This document shows positions 13,049 through 26,000 of a DNA stretch of 64,000 bases, one piece after another (position 1 is the first letter of the stretch; the number at the start of each line of letters is the position of its first letter). Source of the DNA: Lates calcarifer (lineage: Eukaryota; Chordata; Actinopteri; Centropomidae); contig NC_066851.1 in assembly GCF_001640805.2 (NCBI RefSeq), forward strand, positions 1,688,971 to 1,752,970. Reading direction: 5' to 3'. The notes beneath the pieces were generated by a model that had not been told where the DNA came from, did no database searches, and saw only the letters and a list, made by a program, of their open reading frames with translations. Made by a program: the position numbers and the translations under genes.

Positions 13049-16000
13049 TAATAAAGTAAACTATTCATACATTTTTACATATTTCCACCACATATGTTAA
13101 ATTATTTATTCTATTATCAGTATGATTTTTGAGGTAAGTATCTCAAAGTAATCAGACTATGTTAAGGAACTTTGGTGATTACAGTGTTGTGCAGGCAGTC
13201 AGTAATCAATGGACACTCAAGCAGTAACATGTTGTCCAATCATGAAAAACTACATTCTGTTACTTCAAACTGGAGCCGTCATCATGATTTCTATTTCTCT
13301 GTTTCTGATTAAGTCTCAGAACTTTATTAACAAAACATCTACACACACACACAAATAAACTTTGCCTGTAAAGGAAGTTGTTTTGTTGTGTTTTTTTGCT
13401 GAACTGTTCATTTCAGAAAAAGGATAAAGCACATTTAGAGCTGTGCAATTTTGCCTGTTAGCAAACAGCCTCCCAATTATCTTCCGTTTGATTGCTTGCC
13501 TCTATCAAGGTGAGCGATTAGACCACCGCTCCTGTGAAGCTCTGGAAGTCGTCCTGAAATCGCTGCACTTTGATTTCATCAATCTGCAGGCAGCCCAACT
13601 GGAAGAAAATGTGAGTTTTATGAGCAAAACTTATTTTCCTCATCTTCGTCTTCCAATTCCAATACAGTTTCATATTCAGGCCTTACCCTGTATCAGATTA
13701 GAGGCTATTTTTTTTTTCTACCAAAAGAACTTCATAACATTCCTGTCAAATTTGAGGCCTTGCTTTCTTAATTTTTTCTCCCTCACTATTTTTTCTCTCC
13801 CAGGGAGCATCATCTTTGCTGGATATGATTTTGTACTATGAATCTACAACCCATCTTGACATTTCTGACAACAGCAGTATGGGAACATCCGGTTGGAGGG
13901 CCCTCGCTCATTTGATAAAGCAGGTTGGCTGATGCAGTGGAATAGTAATCTTTTCTTGTAGGCTTTCTCGGGGGGATAATGTACATCCTAGAAAGTAAGT
14001 TTGTTGCACATTACATGGATTGGAAATGCAGGGCAGAGCAAATAAGGTGCAAAGTTCTCCCACAGCAAACATAAGCATAAACACACCAACACACACATAT
14101 ACAGTGGGTTACTGCGGCATAGCAAGCACAACTGATTAGCCGTGAGGTGGGAAACAATCAGTCAAATCCAAATCACACTACTGACTGACTTTGATGTCTG
14201 TGTGATTAGAGTGAGACAAGTTGATGGAAATCAATGTAAGGACTTTGAGCATGGCTTTGTTAAGATATTTGTCAAAAATTTGAGGGGTGCACCAAATATA
14301 CTTCTTCAAATATACTTACTTTTAAACAGTTTTTCACTTCACTGTTTTAGTATCTGGCATTGTAATCTGACTTTGTTTCATCAAATGCACAAAACTGACA
14401 ACTGTCAGAAGGCAGCTCACTGTGCTGTCTGAAGTGAATGTTGTGTGTTGTGAACAAGGTGAAACTCATCTATGTATTGCAACTCACTCAGATCTCAAAC
14501 TGAAAAAATAAGGGAATGATAATGTAATGGTAAACATATTCCCCCTGTAAATCCCCAGTCACATCAGAAAGTTGCACAAAGAAAGTTCATCCACAAAGTG
14601 GTTGGTACTGGAATGGTGACAAAGGGACCATTACAATGTTAGACTGCTGTCTGTAGTCCATAGCAGACTACTGTAGCTGCTAAGCTGACCACTAATGTTA
14701 ACCAGCTGCAATAACTTACCAGCTATAACAGTCAGAAAACAGATTATTAATTAACAGTTAACAGATAGCTTACTTAAGTGCTAAGTGTACACAAGTTAAC
14801 ACAGTTTATTCAAGAGATTTGTGTCTTGATTTTAGGCTGCCAACTTCACACCTGGCCAGAGACCAAGGATCAAAACCTTTGGTTAATTCTGGCATGGTTA
14901 CAGTGCTGTTTATTAATGTGCAGTGTCCCTGACAAATAAATAAATTGGTAGAAAAAGATATATAAAAGAGTTTGCCGTGGTTGTTAAAGTGGCAGCACTT
15001 TGGTTCCAGAAGCCAGAGATCATGAGGTAAATACACTGTTCTGTACATGAGCTGTTAGCTTCTAGGGGCACACTGCTTTCAGAGCCATTAACCACTCTGA
15101 GCCCAACAGAATTTAATCCACTGTCCTCTACCTAATTACCACTTGTAGCTGCAGACTCTGCTGTTGCACTAGAAATTGAAACCTTAATGATTTTAAGAAA
15201 GCTAAACAATGATTAGTTTGTGAGCACAGAGAAAACTACAGCTCCCAGGAAATCACCATCATATCTTCGTAACTTGGTTTCATCCTTATCTAGGGCTGGG
15301 TACTAAACTTCAGTTCTTTAATGCTTCAATACTACCCAAAAAAGGCAAGACATCGGCAACACGACCAATTTGATGAAGCATTTAAACATGCACAGAATCA
15401 ATTTACAAGCAGAAAGTTGCTCTGTGGTTTGATAAAATTGGAATCAAAGAAAGTATTGTTCAGGAACCGGTATGGAAGTTAAGGTATCAGTATCTGTACC
15501 GGTAACGATACCCAGCCCTATCCATATCTGTAAAACTTACCATACATTCTCTACTAATGAAAATTGATCTGAAGCAGAGGCCATGCCCTAACCTTAACCA
15601 AATGTTTAGCTAGTCTAAACCTGAGAACACATACAGTAGTAGGAGGCAGAATGTGAATCCATGTCTCTGCCAGTCAAAGCCCAAATGCTGACCCTAAAAC
15701 CTGAGACCCAAACTTGACTCCGCAGCATCTGAGTTCAAGTTATAAGCTTTAATGTTTTTGTGTTTATTGGATGTTTGATCACTTTAAACCCACCAAACCT
15801 AACATTGCTGCTTTTGCACCCCCAAATCTCCAGCACCATCCTACTCCTAACAAAATCATCTATATCTACCATCAGTGTAATCCCAAACCCATACCAAGAT
15901 GCCCCACATCTGCCCCAGCCAACCCTGCACACCATCCTGCAGCATCTACCTGGCTGCCACATCAGTCAGCCATGTTTTCGTCTACCTCCAGTTTTCTTCT

Positions 16001-17021
16001 CAGTGTTTGATGTGAGGGAGGACAGACAGGTCGGTCCAGTGTTAGATTATAACTCTTCAACACCACCTTCTCCACTTTTCTTTTGACAGGCCTGAGTGTT
16101 TGACAGCAGGTGATGAAGCTCTTGCTCTTCATGCATCCTCTCCCACTCTCCTTCCTTCTTTCCTTTGGTCATATTAGAAGTACCGTTGTCTGTATTCATT
16201 GTATTTCTGCACAATGTGTGTGTGTCTTTCAGAGTGTGTGTCTGTCCAGACTGGATGTGTGTAACGTGCCCATGGTAGACTACCCAGCCCTGTCTCTATG
16301 TAAAGCTCTGCTGACCAGCCGGCTCACAGTGCTGCACCTTCACAATGCCCAGCTCAGCGGCATGCCACTATACACACTGGGTATGATGTACACACACACA
16401 CACAACTGACCACCAAGATCTTATTTGACTGGTAAATAATATTCATGAGCAAATGCGGTCTGTGTGCACAAATTCATATGTGTGTACAAGCATTTGTAAA
16501 TATGTGTGAGTTGTGTGTGTGTGTGTGTGGGGGTGGTGGATGTGTTTGTGTGTGTCCTGTGGCCAGCAGGACCAGATTTTGACCTGTGACCCTCTCTGCA
16601 GGTATAGACCCGGATTAGAGGGCTAATCTCTTACCTGTCACTTTACACACCACTGCACACATCTATAAAGGCTCTGGCAGCCAGGACACAAACACACACA
16701 CACACACAAAATATGACCTGAGATATGCATGTTTTTATGTTTGTTCATATCTTATATCATCTGCACATGTTCACACACACACACACACACACATTTATAG
16801 CATATGAACACTTAATTTGTTTATGATTCCCATTAAAAGTGTCATTTGAAATAGACAAAAAAAACGAACAGAGTGACTTCAGCGATGTCCGTCCTCCCTG
16901 ACCTTCATTGATCTGTACCTGCTGTGTCTCTGAACAGTATCTGTGCTGATGGAAAAGAGGATCAGGGTGGAGGGATATTGGTGGGTCATGTGATCCACAA
17001 ATGAATAGGGTGTAGATACAG

Positions 17022-17068
<47 letters not shown>

Positions 17069-20000
17069 TGCAATTGCTGGATGAGTATACACACATATAA
17101 ATGCACTCACCATGTGGGTGAACGCAACACTCAATGGGGGGTTGAGTGCTGTACATGGATGGACACACACACACACAGAGACACACAGACACACACACAG
17201 AGTCACAGGTAGTTAATGATAGGCTTAAGGTGCTAAGCTAGTTTGTGATGTAGCAGGAAAAAAAAATCTCATTGTGCTTTAATATTCATTATTAGATAAT
17301 CTAATAAAAATTATAATAAATGTTGTGTTTTAAATAACCTGGCGTCATGGTAACGCAATCACTATTTCTGACTTTTTGTTTGAGACAGATAAATCAAAAC
17401 AGTGAACATAGCGTCTCATGTCCTCTCAGCTGGGAGCAGAAAAAGACCCAAATGGACGCAGTATGCTGCCCACTCTTCCCAACAGCAACTTGTTCCTCAA
17501 ACATTTTCAGCCACTTCCTGGATCAGTTTGATATTTTAGGGTCTCACACTACTCCCCCACCATCCTCCCCTCCTGCCACATTTATCCCTCACCCCACCCC
17601 ATTCTCTCTGCCTTTACCGAGCCCGCTGCCACCCCTCCTTCCCTCCCGACAGGGGGTCCCAGCTGAGGATCATTGCCTTCGATCGGAGGGGCCTCTGATT
17701 GCGGGATTGGGCGCTCGCGGTGGAGTCGACCGGATCAATCCCACCGATTCCACCATTTGGTCCCCACTGTGCCTAATGACAATGTTGGCATTCCACATGC
17801 AGCCCAACAGGCTTGATCAAATCTGCAGCATCGATCGGGATGCAAGGACAGTGCGGGGCCCAGGCAACACAGACACATGCACACAGACATGTGCCACAGT
17901 ACAGTGCACATTACATGAATACACAGGGAATGTTCACACTCATAAATACAAGAAGAGTCTCCAAAACACTAAAGCTGTGATAAAGTATGGTATTTTAAGA
18001 GACTGAAAAGACAGTAAACAATGGCGTGCATGCTGACATTTTATAAGAGACGGTCATGAAATTTGACAGGTGTTGCACAAGGTCTCCCGTGCAGAGGAGA
18101 CAAAACTCTGGCCTCAGCAATGTCTCATTCATGTTAGAGTACCACTTGATCTTTACTGGAGTAATTTCAGGAGGCAGCGATTCCTGCTGGGCTCTCGTTT
18201 TCATGCTCAAGTTCACTTGCCATCAATCAGTCTATCACAGCTACAATGCAGGTTCCCATTTTTGGGACTTAGAGGACAGACTTGTACAGTGGATCATATC
18301 CACTTTAAAACAATCAGATTTTTTAATTGCATGAGGTGTTAGAGCGTGATCCTCCTTTTTTCATCCCAAGTTGCAAGAGCAAATTTCTGTACTCTCACAC
18401 TCACTGCCAACTCCTCTGACTGTTTCATCCTCCAGCAAAGAGCTTCACCAGTTGAGCTTAACATTCCAACCCCCTACATGGAGGTCACCTGACCAACAAA
18501 TAGAAACTTCAGGCGCTCCCCCCCAAGGACCTGACCCCCAGCTGGGTTCCCATCAACAAACAGCTATATCTGGGGCTATATCTGAGGCTTACAATCTAGA
18601 ACACCGTCCAAACATCATTAATGTTCATCAATCACTGTTAAAAACGTAAAAGAACAGGGTCCTATTGTCATTTCTGTGCCATTTTGACTATGGGTCATGC
18701 TAATTGGTGTGGAATTTGACAAAAAGCAGACAGGGCAAATAGCAAGAGTCTAAAATAAACTTAAGTTTTATATGAAATTTTTCCAAATCTGAGTGCAACT
18801 GAAATAGACACAGAAACTTGAACTAGTTATTGAGGTAACTGCATAGGGATATGTCTTTTTTTTCTGGTGTCCACCTTTCCTGAATCTCTGTAATGGAGGT
18901 GGAAAGTGCAAAGTGTGTGATTAATAGTAAGAACAGCCACCACTATACAAATAAAATCAAGGTTAAAAAATATTGTAATATTCTTTTAATATACACTGTG
19001 TGCACAATTATTAGGCAAGTTGTGTTTTTGACGATTAATCTTATTTTTTAACAACTACAGCGCTCTCGCTCAATCCAAAATGTTGATAAAGCTCAAACCT
19101 GAATATTTAAGGAAGTAAAAGTCAGGTTTTGTCTTTCTTAAGAGAATATCTCAGTGTGCACAATTATTTGGCAAATATTGGTGTGCAGAATTATTAGGCA
19201 ACTAAATGAAAAATGAATATTTTCCCATCTCACTTGTTTATTTTCATCTGTTAAAGTGAAAATAATGAAAAACGAATGAAAATTTACAAATAAACATTTC
19301 TAACATTTCCACAAAAAATAATCAGTGATCAATATAGCCACCCTTCTTTCCAATAACTGTCACAAGCCTTCCATCCATGGAGTCTGTCAATTTCTTTATC
19401 TGTTGACGATCAACTTTTTGTGCAGCACCAACCACAGCCTCCCAGACACTGTTCAGAGAGGTGTACTGTTTTTCTTCGTGGTAAATCTCCTATTTAAGAG
19501 GAGCCCACAGGTTCTCAATAGGGTTTAAGTCAGGTGAGGAAGGGGGCCATGTCATTTTCCTGTCATCTTTAGGGCCTTTACTGGCAAGCCATGCAGTGGA
19601 GTACTTTGATGCATGTGATGGAGCATTGTCCTGCATAAAAATCATGGTCTTCTTGAAAGATGCAGGCTTTTTTTCTGTACCACTGCTTGAAGAAAGTGTC
19701 CTCTAAAAACTGTCAGTAGTTCTGGGAGTTGATTTTAAGTCCTTCTTCAACCCGAAAAGGTCCAACTAGCTCATCTTTAATGATACCAGCCCATACTAGA
19801 AACCCACGTCCACCTTGCTGGCATCTGAATCGAAGTGGAGCTTTGTGCCCATTATTGATCCAGCCATGGGCCCATCCATCTGGTCCGTCAAGAGTCACTC
19901 TCATTTCATCAGTCCCACTAAAACCTTTGAAAAATCAGTCTTCAGGTATTTCTTGGCCCAGTCTTGATGTTTTAACTTATGTGTCTTGTTGAGTGTTGGT

Positions 20001-23000
20001 CGGACTTCAGCCTTCATGGCCATGTCTCTGAGCACTGAACACCTTGTACTTCTGGGTACTCCAGGTAGGTTACAGTTCTGGAATATGCCAGCACTGGAGG
20101 ACAGTGGGTTCCTAGTAGCTTCACGCTTGATTTTTTGTAAATCTTTGGCAGTTAATTTGCATCTTTTTTTCTCATCACGTTTCTTTTGACCTTGTTGACC
20201 TTTTGCAACAAAACGTTTGATAGTTCTGTGATCACGACCCAATATCAGCATACCAATATGCTGCATTGATCTGAAAGATGTTTTTAAAATTTTTGACTTG
20301 TCAGAGTCAGTCATATCTCTTTTTTGGCCCATTTTGCCTGAGGAAAAGAATCTGCCTAATAATTATGCACACCTTGATATAGGGTGTTGATCTCCTTAGG
20401 CTACACCCTCCTTCATTACACAAACACACATCACCTGATAATCCAATAAGCACATGTTTATACAGTTTGGAGTTGGGAAATATGCATTAAAAATGATGAT
20501 ATGGTCAAAATACTCACTTGCCCAATAATTGTGCACACAATGTAGATTTTCTAAATGGAAATGCACTGACAAAGTTGATTTAGCATGACTAATTGACTAA
20601 TTACACAAATGTTGGAGTCATCTTTCAGTTTTGCTAGTATTTGTCTGATAGCTTTCCATATCAATAATTCAAATGTTTCAGGAGAATTATTGGAATTTAA
20701 GAGAATAGTGTAAATTTTGGATCATATTGCTGATCTTTTAAGCACTCTTTCCTTTTGTTGCTGTCTATAGTTGCTGCACTGAAGTCGAACCGGGCTTTGC
20801 AAGAACTCCACCTTACCAACAACCTGCTAAACAGCTACCATGATGCCCTGCAACTTGGAGACCTGCTACGCTACAACACCACTTTAGAGATTCTGGAGCT
20901 CAGCAACAATGTTATAGCAGATGCTGGTAACATGCTCATCTTTAGGACAGAACAAAAATTAGAATTTGTTCACAGTTGCACAATGTAAAATTAATATGCA
21001 AGAAGTCATATTAGTATGGTGAGTCCCGAATGAAACACCTTAAAAAAATATTGCATTGATGTATAGTAAGTTGGAGAAAGCATGTCTTAAAAGAGATGTT
21101 TGTAGTGCATTTTCATGTTTCCCCCAGCTTCCAGTCTTTATTTTAAGCTTAGCTAGCCATATCCTGACTAACACCAACTTTGTACTTAAAACACAGAAAT
21201 TAGATTGATAACAGTATTCTCATCTCACTGGGAAAAGGGATGAATGTGGTTATTTGTAGCAATTCCTTAAGCTGGAATTTCACAGTTCAAAGTCGACACA
21301 TTTTTGGAAACTGCTTTTTGATGAGTCAGACATTGTTCTTAAAACAACTAGCTGTTAAAGCTAAAAATCCATGTGCTTACATTTCTAAAGCTCACTAATG
21401 AACTTGTAACTTCTGTAATCTATATAAAGAGCGGCATGGTGGTGCAGTGGTTAGCACTGTCACCTCACAGAAAGAGGGTTCTGGGTTTGAGCCCAGGTTC
21501 ACCCATGGCCTGTCTGTGCAGCGTTTGGGTTCTTAGTGGGTACTCCTGCTACCTCCCACAGTCCAAAGACATGCAGGTTAGTTTAAATCTGTGTCTTGAT
21601 AAACTTCTTATCTCATTTTGTGAATACTTTTTGTCTATGGAAATGTATCCTAAGATTTTCATCATTCACATTATGTGAATAGGAGACACTCAAGAGACAA
21701 TCTTTGCCGAAGTTGGTGTAAAACATAATGTTACTAATAATTAGTGATAATACTTTGGCAGCCCTTGATCAATTGACTGACCCACCTAAATTGCCAGCCA
21801 GCAGCCTAATCGGTAAATATAGTGGGAGGTGTCATCACACTGTCACCGTGCAAGCTTGCACAGTCCAGCTTTATCTGTGGAAAGGTTAAGCACATAGTAA
21901 CCCTAGTCATAGTTACCGAAGCTCAAGTCATAAGTAGCACTGCAGCAACACTCCCACTAAACATCTGTCAGTGCCATTTAGCTTACAAACACTAGCAGAG
22001 ACAAGCAGTTAACTTTAACACATTCTGCTAATTACCATAATTGATACTTATTTTTTAATTCCAGGTTTGGAGGAGCTGTGTGATGGTCTGAGGCGGCAGA
22101 CGGCAGGTCTAAAGGTCTTACTGCTGAGGAACAACCAGATTACTGCAAAAGGCATGGTCCATCTGGCCAAGACTCTGGTGAGAAACAAATATCAGCTTTT
22201 GGTTTAGAACAAAACCATATAATGCAGACAGTCAGCATATAAATACATTTTAATCCTAAAGAGCACATTTCTTTTAGAAGCAATGCCTTCAGCCTAAAGC
22301 TGCAGAGTGAATGTTGCTATAGGTTAGTGCTACAATAGTTTCTATTGCAATACAACAGAAAGTTTCCTTTCTCACAATGAACAAAGGCCACAGCAGTGCA
22401 CACTATTAAGGCCTATATATACTTACAATGAAGTGTTTGTTGCATCATATAACAGTCTCTAAACTCCTTGTGTGACAGCAAATTTACAGTGGTCTGAGTC
22501 TAGGATGTGTATGGAGGTAAAGATGGATTTATGCACCAATCAGCCACAACACTGAAACCACTTGCATAATATTGCATAGGTCCTCCTTGTGTCACTAAAA
22601 CAGCTCTGACCCATCAGGACATGGAAACAGGACCTCTGAGGGTGTCCTGTGGTGTCTGGCACTGGGACATTGGCAGCAGATCCCTTTTGGTCCTGTGGGT
22701 GGAGCCTCCAACATCTGGCTTGTTGTGGTGCATCCCACAGATGTTCAATCAGGTTTGGATCTGGGGGATTTGGAGGCCAGGTCAACACCTTGGGCTCTTT
22801 GTCGAGTTCCTTGAGCCATTTCTGAGCAGTTTTTGTGGTGTGGTGGGAGCGCTGTCCTGCTGGGGGAGGCCCCTGACATCAGGGAGTGCGTTTGCTATGG
22901 GGTGGGGGTGTGCTTGGTCTACAGCAAAGTTAAATTAGGTGGCATGTTTCAAAGTAACATCCAGATGAATGTCGGGCTCCAAGGTTTCCCTGCAGAACTT

Positions 23001-26000
23001 GTATTGTAAAGAGATGATGAAAGTTATTCACTTCACCTCAGTGGTTTTAATGTTGTGGCTGATCGGTGTAGCTATATTTTCCACAGGAACTGTTTATATT
23101 CTTCCATTCACTTTACAATCACTGTGATATGAGTGAAGGTGAACTACACCTAAACTTACAGAATTAGACTTACATTCCAGGTAACATATAACATTATTTC
23201 ACTTTGTCTTATTACTGAACAGGAGACCGCTGTGTAGTCGCTGTTCTCTCATTCATAGAGATTGTGGAGAGCAGAAGGTTTGAAGTATAATGATTTGTTA
23301 GATGTGTCTCACTGAAAAGGAAAAGACTGCTGAGTTCTTTTTCATCTTAAATTCTAACAATCTCCATCAGCATCAGATACTTCTAGGAGAAAACACAAGC
23401 AATCTGTGCTGAGCACCCATGTAGTATTTTCATAGTCATCATAGCCCTGACATAGTGCAGGAGCTACACCCTAATGTAAGAGCCCTATATGCAGATACCT
23501 CCTGTAGCTGTGGTGTAACTCTGCATGAATGCCTTTGAGGAGCGACTGTAGCTCTGCTATCCCCATTTGTAGTACCTGACACAAAAGACACAGTTTGCAG
23601 AGAGGTGTGGGAGGATCAAACAGGAAGCATTATTAGGTCTAAATTGTTAAAACTTTAATACTACTAACTTTATCTGGGACAAAGTCCACAGGCCTCATTT
23701 CATACTAAGTTTGATCTGAAGTTAACATGACGTGTCAACAGTCTGAGTTAAGACAAATTCAGTGGATATCTTCCAAAGTTACAGTCTGTTAGTACCAAAT
23801 TCACTGTTACTGTTGCTGTGCCTCCACCACAGCTCAAGGAGCAAAACACTATCCTATAGACAGAAAAGGGGGATTTAATGCTAAAAAGACTAAGACTAGA
23901 AGATACCCACTTGATTCTATTTCTGACCATGAGGAGATCAGAATAACCCTATTAAGTTTGCACTAGCTGAGCTAAACTGTCCAAATGATACCTGTTTTCC
24001 TCTATCTGGTATTTAGGAAACGGAGAGCGTTAGGCCTCATCCCGAGAATTCCCCCACTGAAAAACGTCCCGCCTCCACACGTTTCATTGCACACTCCTAA
24101 TAACATGCATTCCTTCCACCTGATTGGCAGCATAAACTGCACCTTCCTGTCATGTGAGTGGCGATTGTGGAAGTCAAAAGGCTAGAAATTAAAGGCCTGC
24201 CTTGTTCGCTTACACATACACACACACACTTCGCCTGTCTCCTCCAGTGCTACCAAAAGAAGGAACAGTTTGATTAAATAATAGATGTGTGTTAAGGAGG
24301 GCTGCTCATGTGGCCTGCCAGTCACAGGGATAAGTAGATGTCCTTGCAGGCCATAATGATGATAATTAGACTCGTAGCTGGTCGTGTCGAATATGATGAC
24401 GAGGAGAGCTGTTATTAACCTTTCTGGTTGGTGTATCTGCTTTTCCTCTCTGTCCTCCTGGCTTGTCTTTTGAAGGACTAAGATGAGGCGGGGGGGGGCA
24501 GATCTGGGCCAAAATCCATTTGACTCCAATTTCTAGAATGTGGCTGATGATGTCTAAATTTACTCTTTGTTCAAAAAAAAGTTTAAAAAAAGATTACTCT
24601 GAGGTGAATGTGCAGGGTTCTCATTTTATTCTACTTTGCGTGCTTTTTTTTTTTTTTTTGTTTTAAAGCCAGCATGTCATGTGTGAAAGCGTACTGTGTG
24701 TTTGGTGGTTTCACACTCCTACCCCCCTCAAACTTCTCACTCCAACCCTCCCGTGGTTTACGTTTGACAGGCTTCAACCATGCTTGACTCTCACACACTC
24801 TCAACCACGCAGTCGCCTCTTTAATTGTCTGCTATTATCCCTCGTGCATAGCCATTCGAGAAACTCTTCTTCCCTCTCCTCCTCCCCTCCTCACCGGAGA
24901 AGCTTCTCGCCATGCGTTGGATGTGCCGGTGCTTCTGTGTGCTGCAACTCCGCAAGGAAGAAGGGGGGGGGGGGGACCCTCTCAAGTGTGTTTGTTGTCA
25001 CCACGGTGCAAATTAACTCAGAAGAAGACGCTCTCTGGGTCTGTCGGTTGCCTTCCTGGCTTCCTTTCCGCCCCCGTGCTCCCTCTCTCTTCAGAGCAGT
25101 GACCAGAGGAGTTTAACAAGGGTGGCGAGGCGAGGGGGCAACCAAGGAGTGGGTGGCGTGTTCCTCTTCAAGCTGTTGGGCAACATGGGCCCCTGGTGCC
25201 CCAGACACCCCCAGCTTTATGCACCAGCTAATCAACCTTCAATGCTAATGTGGCTCTGGAGAGTGGAAACAGAAGTTCTGAGCTTTTAACATGAGAGGAA
25301 ACATTTTGAAAAGGAATAATAATCACCACATAATAATGATGATTAAAACTTCTCAGCCTTTCCACACTCACTTGCACGTCGAAAGTAATACAGTACAGAG
25401 ACTCTAAAGCAAAGATTAGTTGTTGGATAAAATCATTTAAACTCACTTAGACTGACATGCTTGAAAATCTAAACACAGTGATTTGTTGGTACCAAATGTC
25501 CCTGGATTTAGTCTGAACAGTGTCTGGTACCAGGTATGAGCTGACATGACTCAGTATAACCTCCGGATCTCTGTTTTTCAGCCAGGGCTGAAAGTTCTGC
25601 AGGTCCTGGATTTGGGTGAGAACCTCCTGGGGAACGAGGGGATCCAGGACATCAAGATGCCTCTGATGGTGAACTGCTCAGTGTTGCAGCTCGGCCTTGC
25701 CCAAACCAACATCACCTGCGAAGGTATAATCCGCATTCAGTATGGCTGTATGTGGACAATTTTTCTGTTTAGATCTTAAGTTACAACAGAAGGTGATAGG
25801 AAGTATGATGCATCAAAATTAAACATGTTTTTATTTTTGAATATGATTTTAATATCATATTTATGTTAATTATTATTGAATGAATTATGAATCCAGTCAC
25901 ATATTCATGAATATTCATTCAACTTCAATGAAGTTGTGACCAATATTAATACTGATGGATTTGTAGTTAATAGTTTTTACTCTTAATATCAGTGGTGACA

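Larger units (their letters stand above)
7194..13509. other. intron between first and second recognised exons
   Basis: A 6.3-kb phase-1 intron (GTAAGC...CAAG). It holds a degenerate minisatellite (about 7860-9300), two fish dispersed repeats with an antisense SGNH-like fragment (9304-10620), a (GA)n tract, an L2/CR1-type LINE tail (about 12245-12480), a repeat tail (12603-12745) and a (TAA)n tract. The remaining stretches, including 11160-11880, are AT-rich with nothing recognised. Confidence 0.8.
16381..20770. other. intron (4.4 kb, phase 1) with a Tc1-like transposon
   Basis: Contains CA/TG tracts (16518-16530, 16770-16795, 17023-17064, 17163-17178), a GC- and CpG-richer stretch (17630-17860) and a nearly full-length Tc1-like element (18994-20542). 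The open frame of 219 codons at 17347-18006 has no recognisable domain and is treated as chance. Confidence 0.8.
20927..22064. other. intron (1.1 kb, phase 1)
   Basis: Holds a reverse-oriented copy of the TTAGCTTAGC repeat family (about 21120-21290), and the head of the tRNA-like fish repeat at 21428-21590. Confidence 0.8.

Noticed and set aside
13443..13841. 132-codon frame starting with ATG before the exon at 13510
   Set aside because: It reads through two splice junctions; only 13510-13610 is coding.
16757..17206. Minus-strand frames made of Cys/Val repeats
   Set aside because: Direct translation of (CA)n microsatellites. The same applies to 4212-4394, 52191-52616, 59025-59070 and 62169-62384 frames.
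17347..18006. 219-codon + strand open frame, the longest in the window
   Set aside because: Low-complexity proline/serine stretch and no recognisable domain. It lies inside an intron of the LRR gene.
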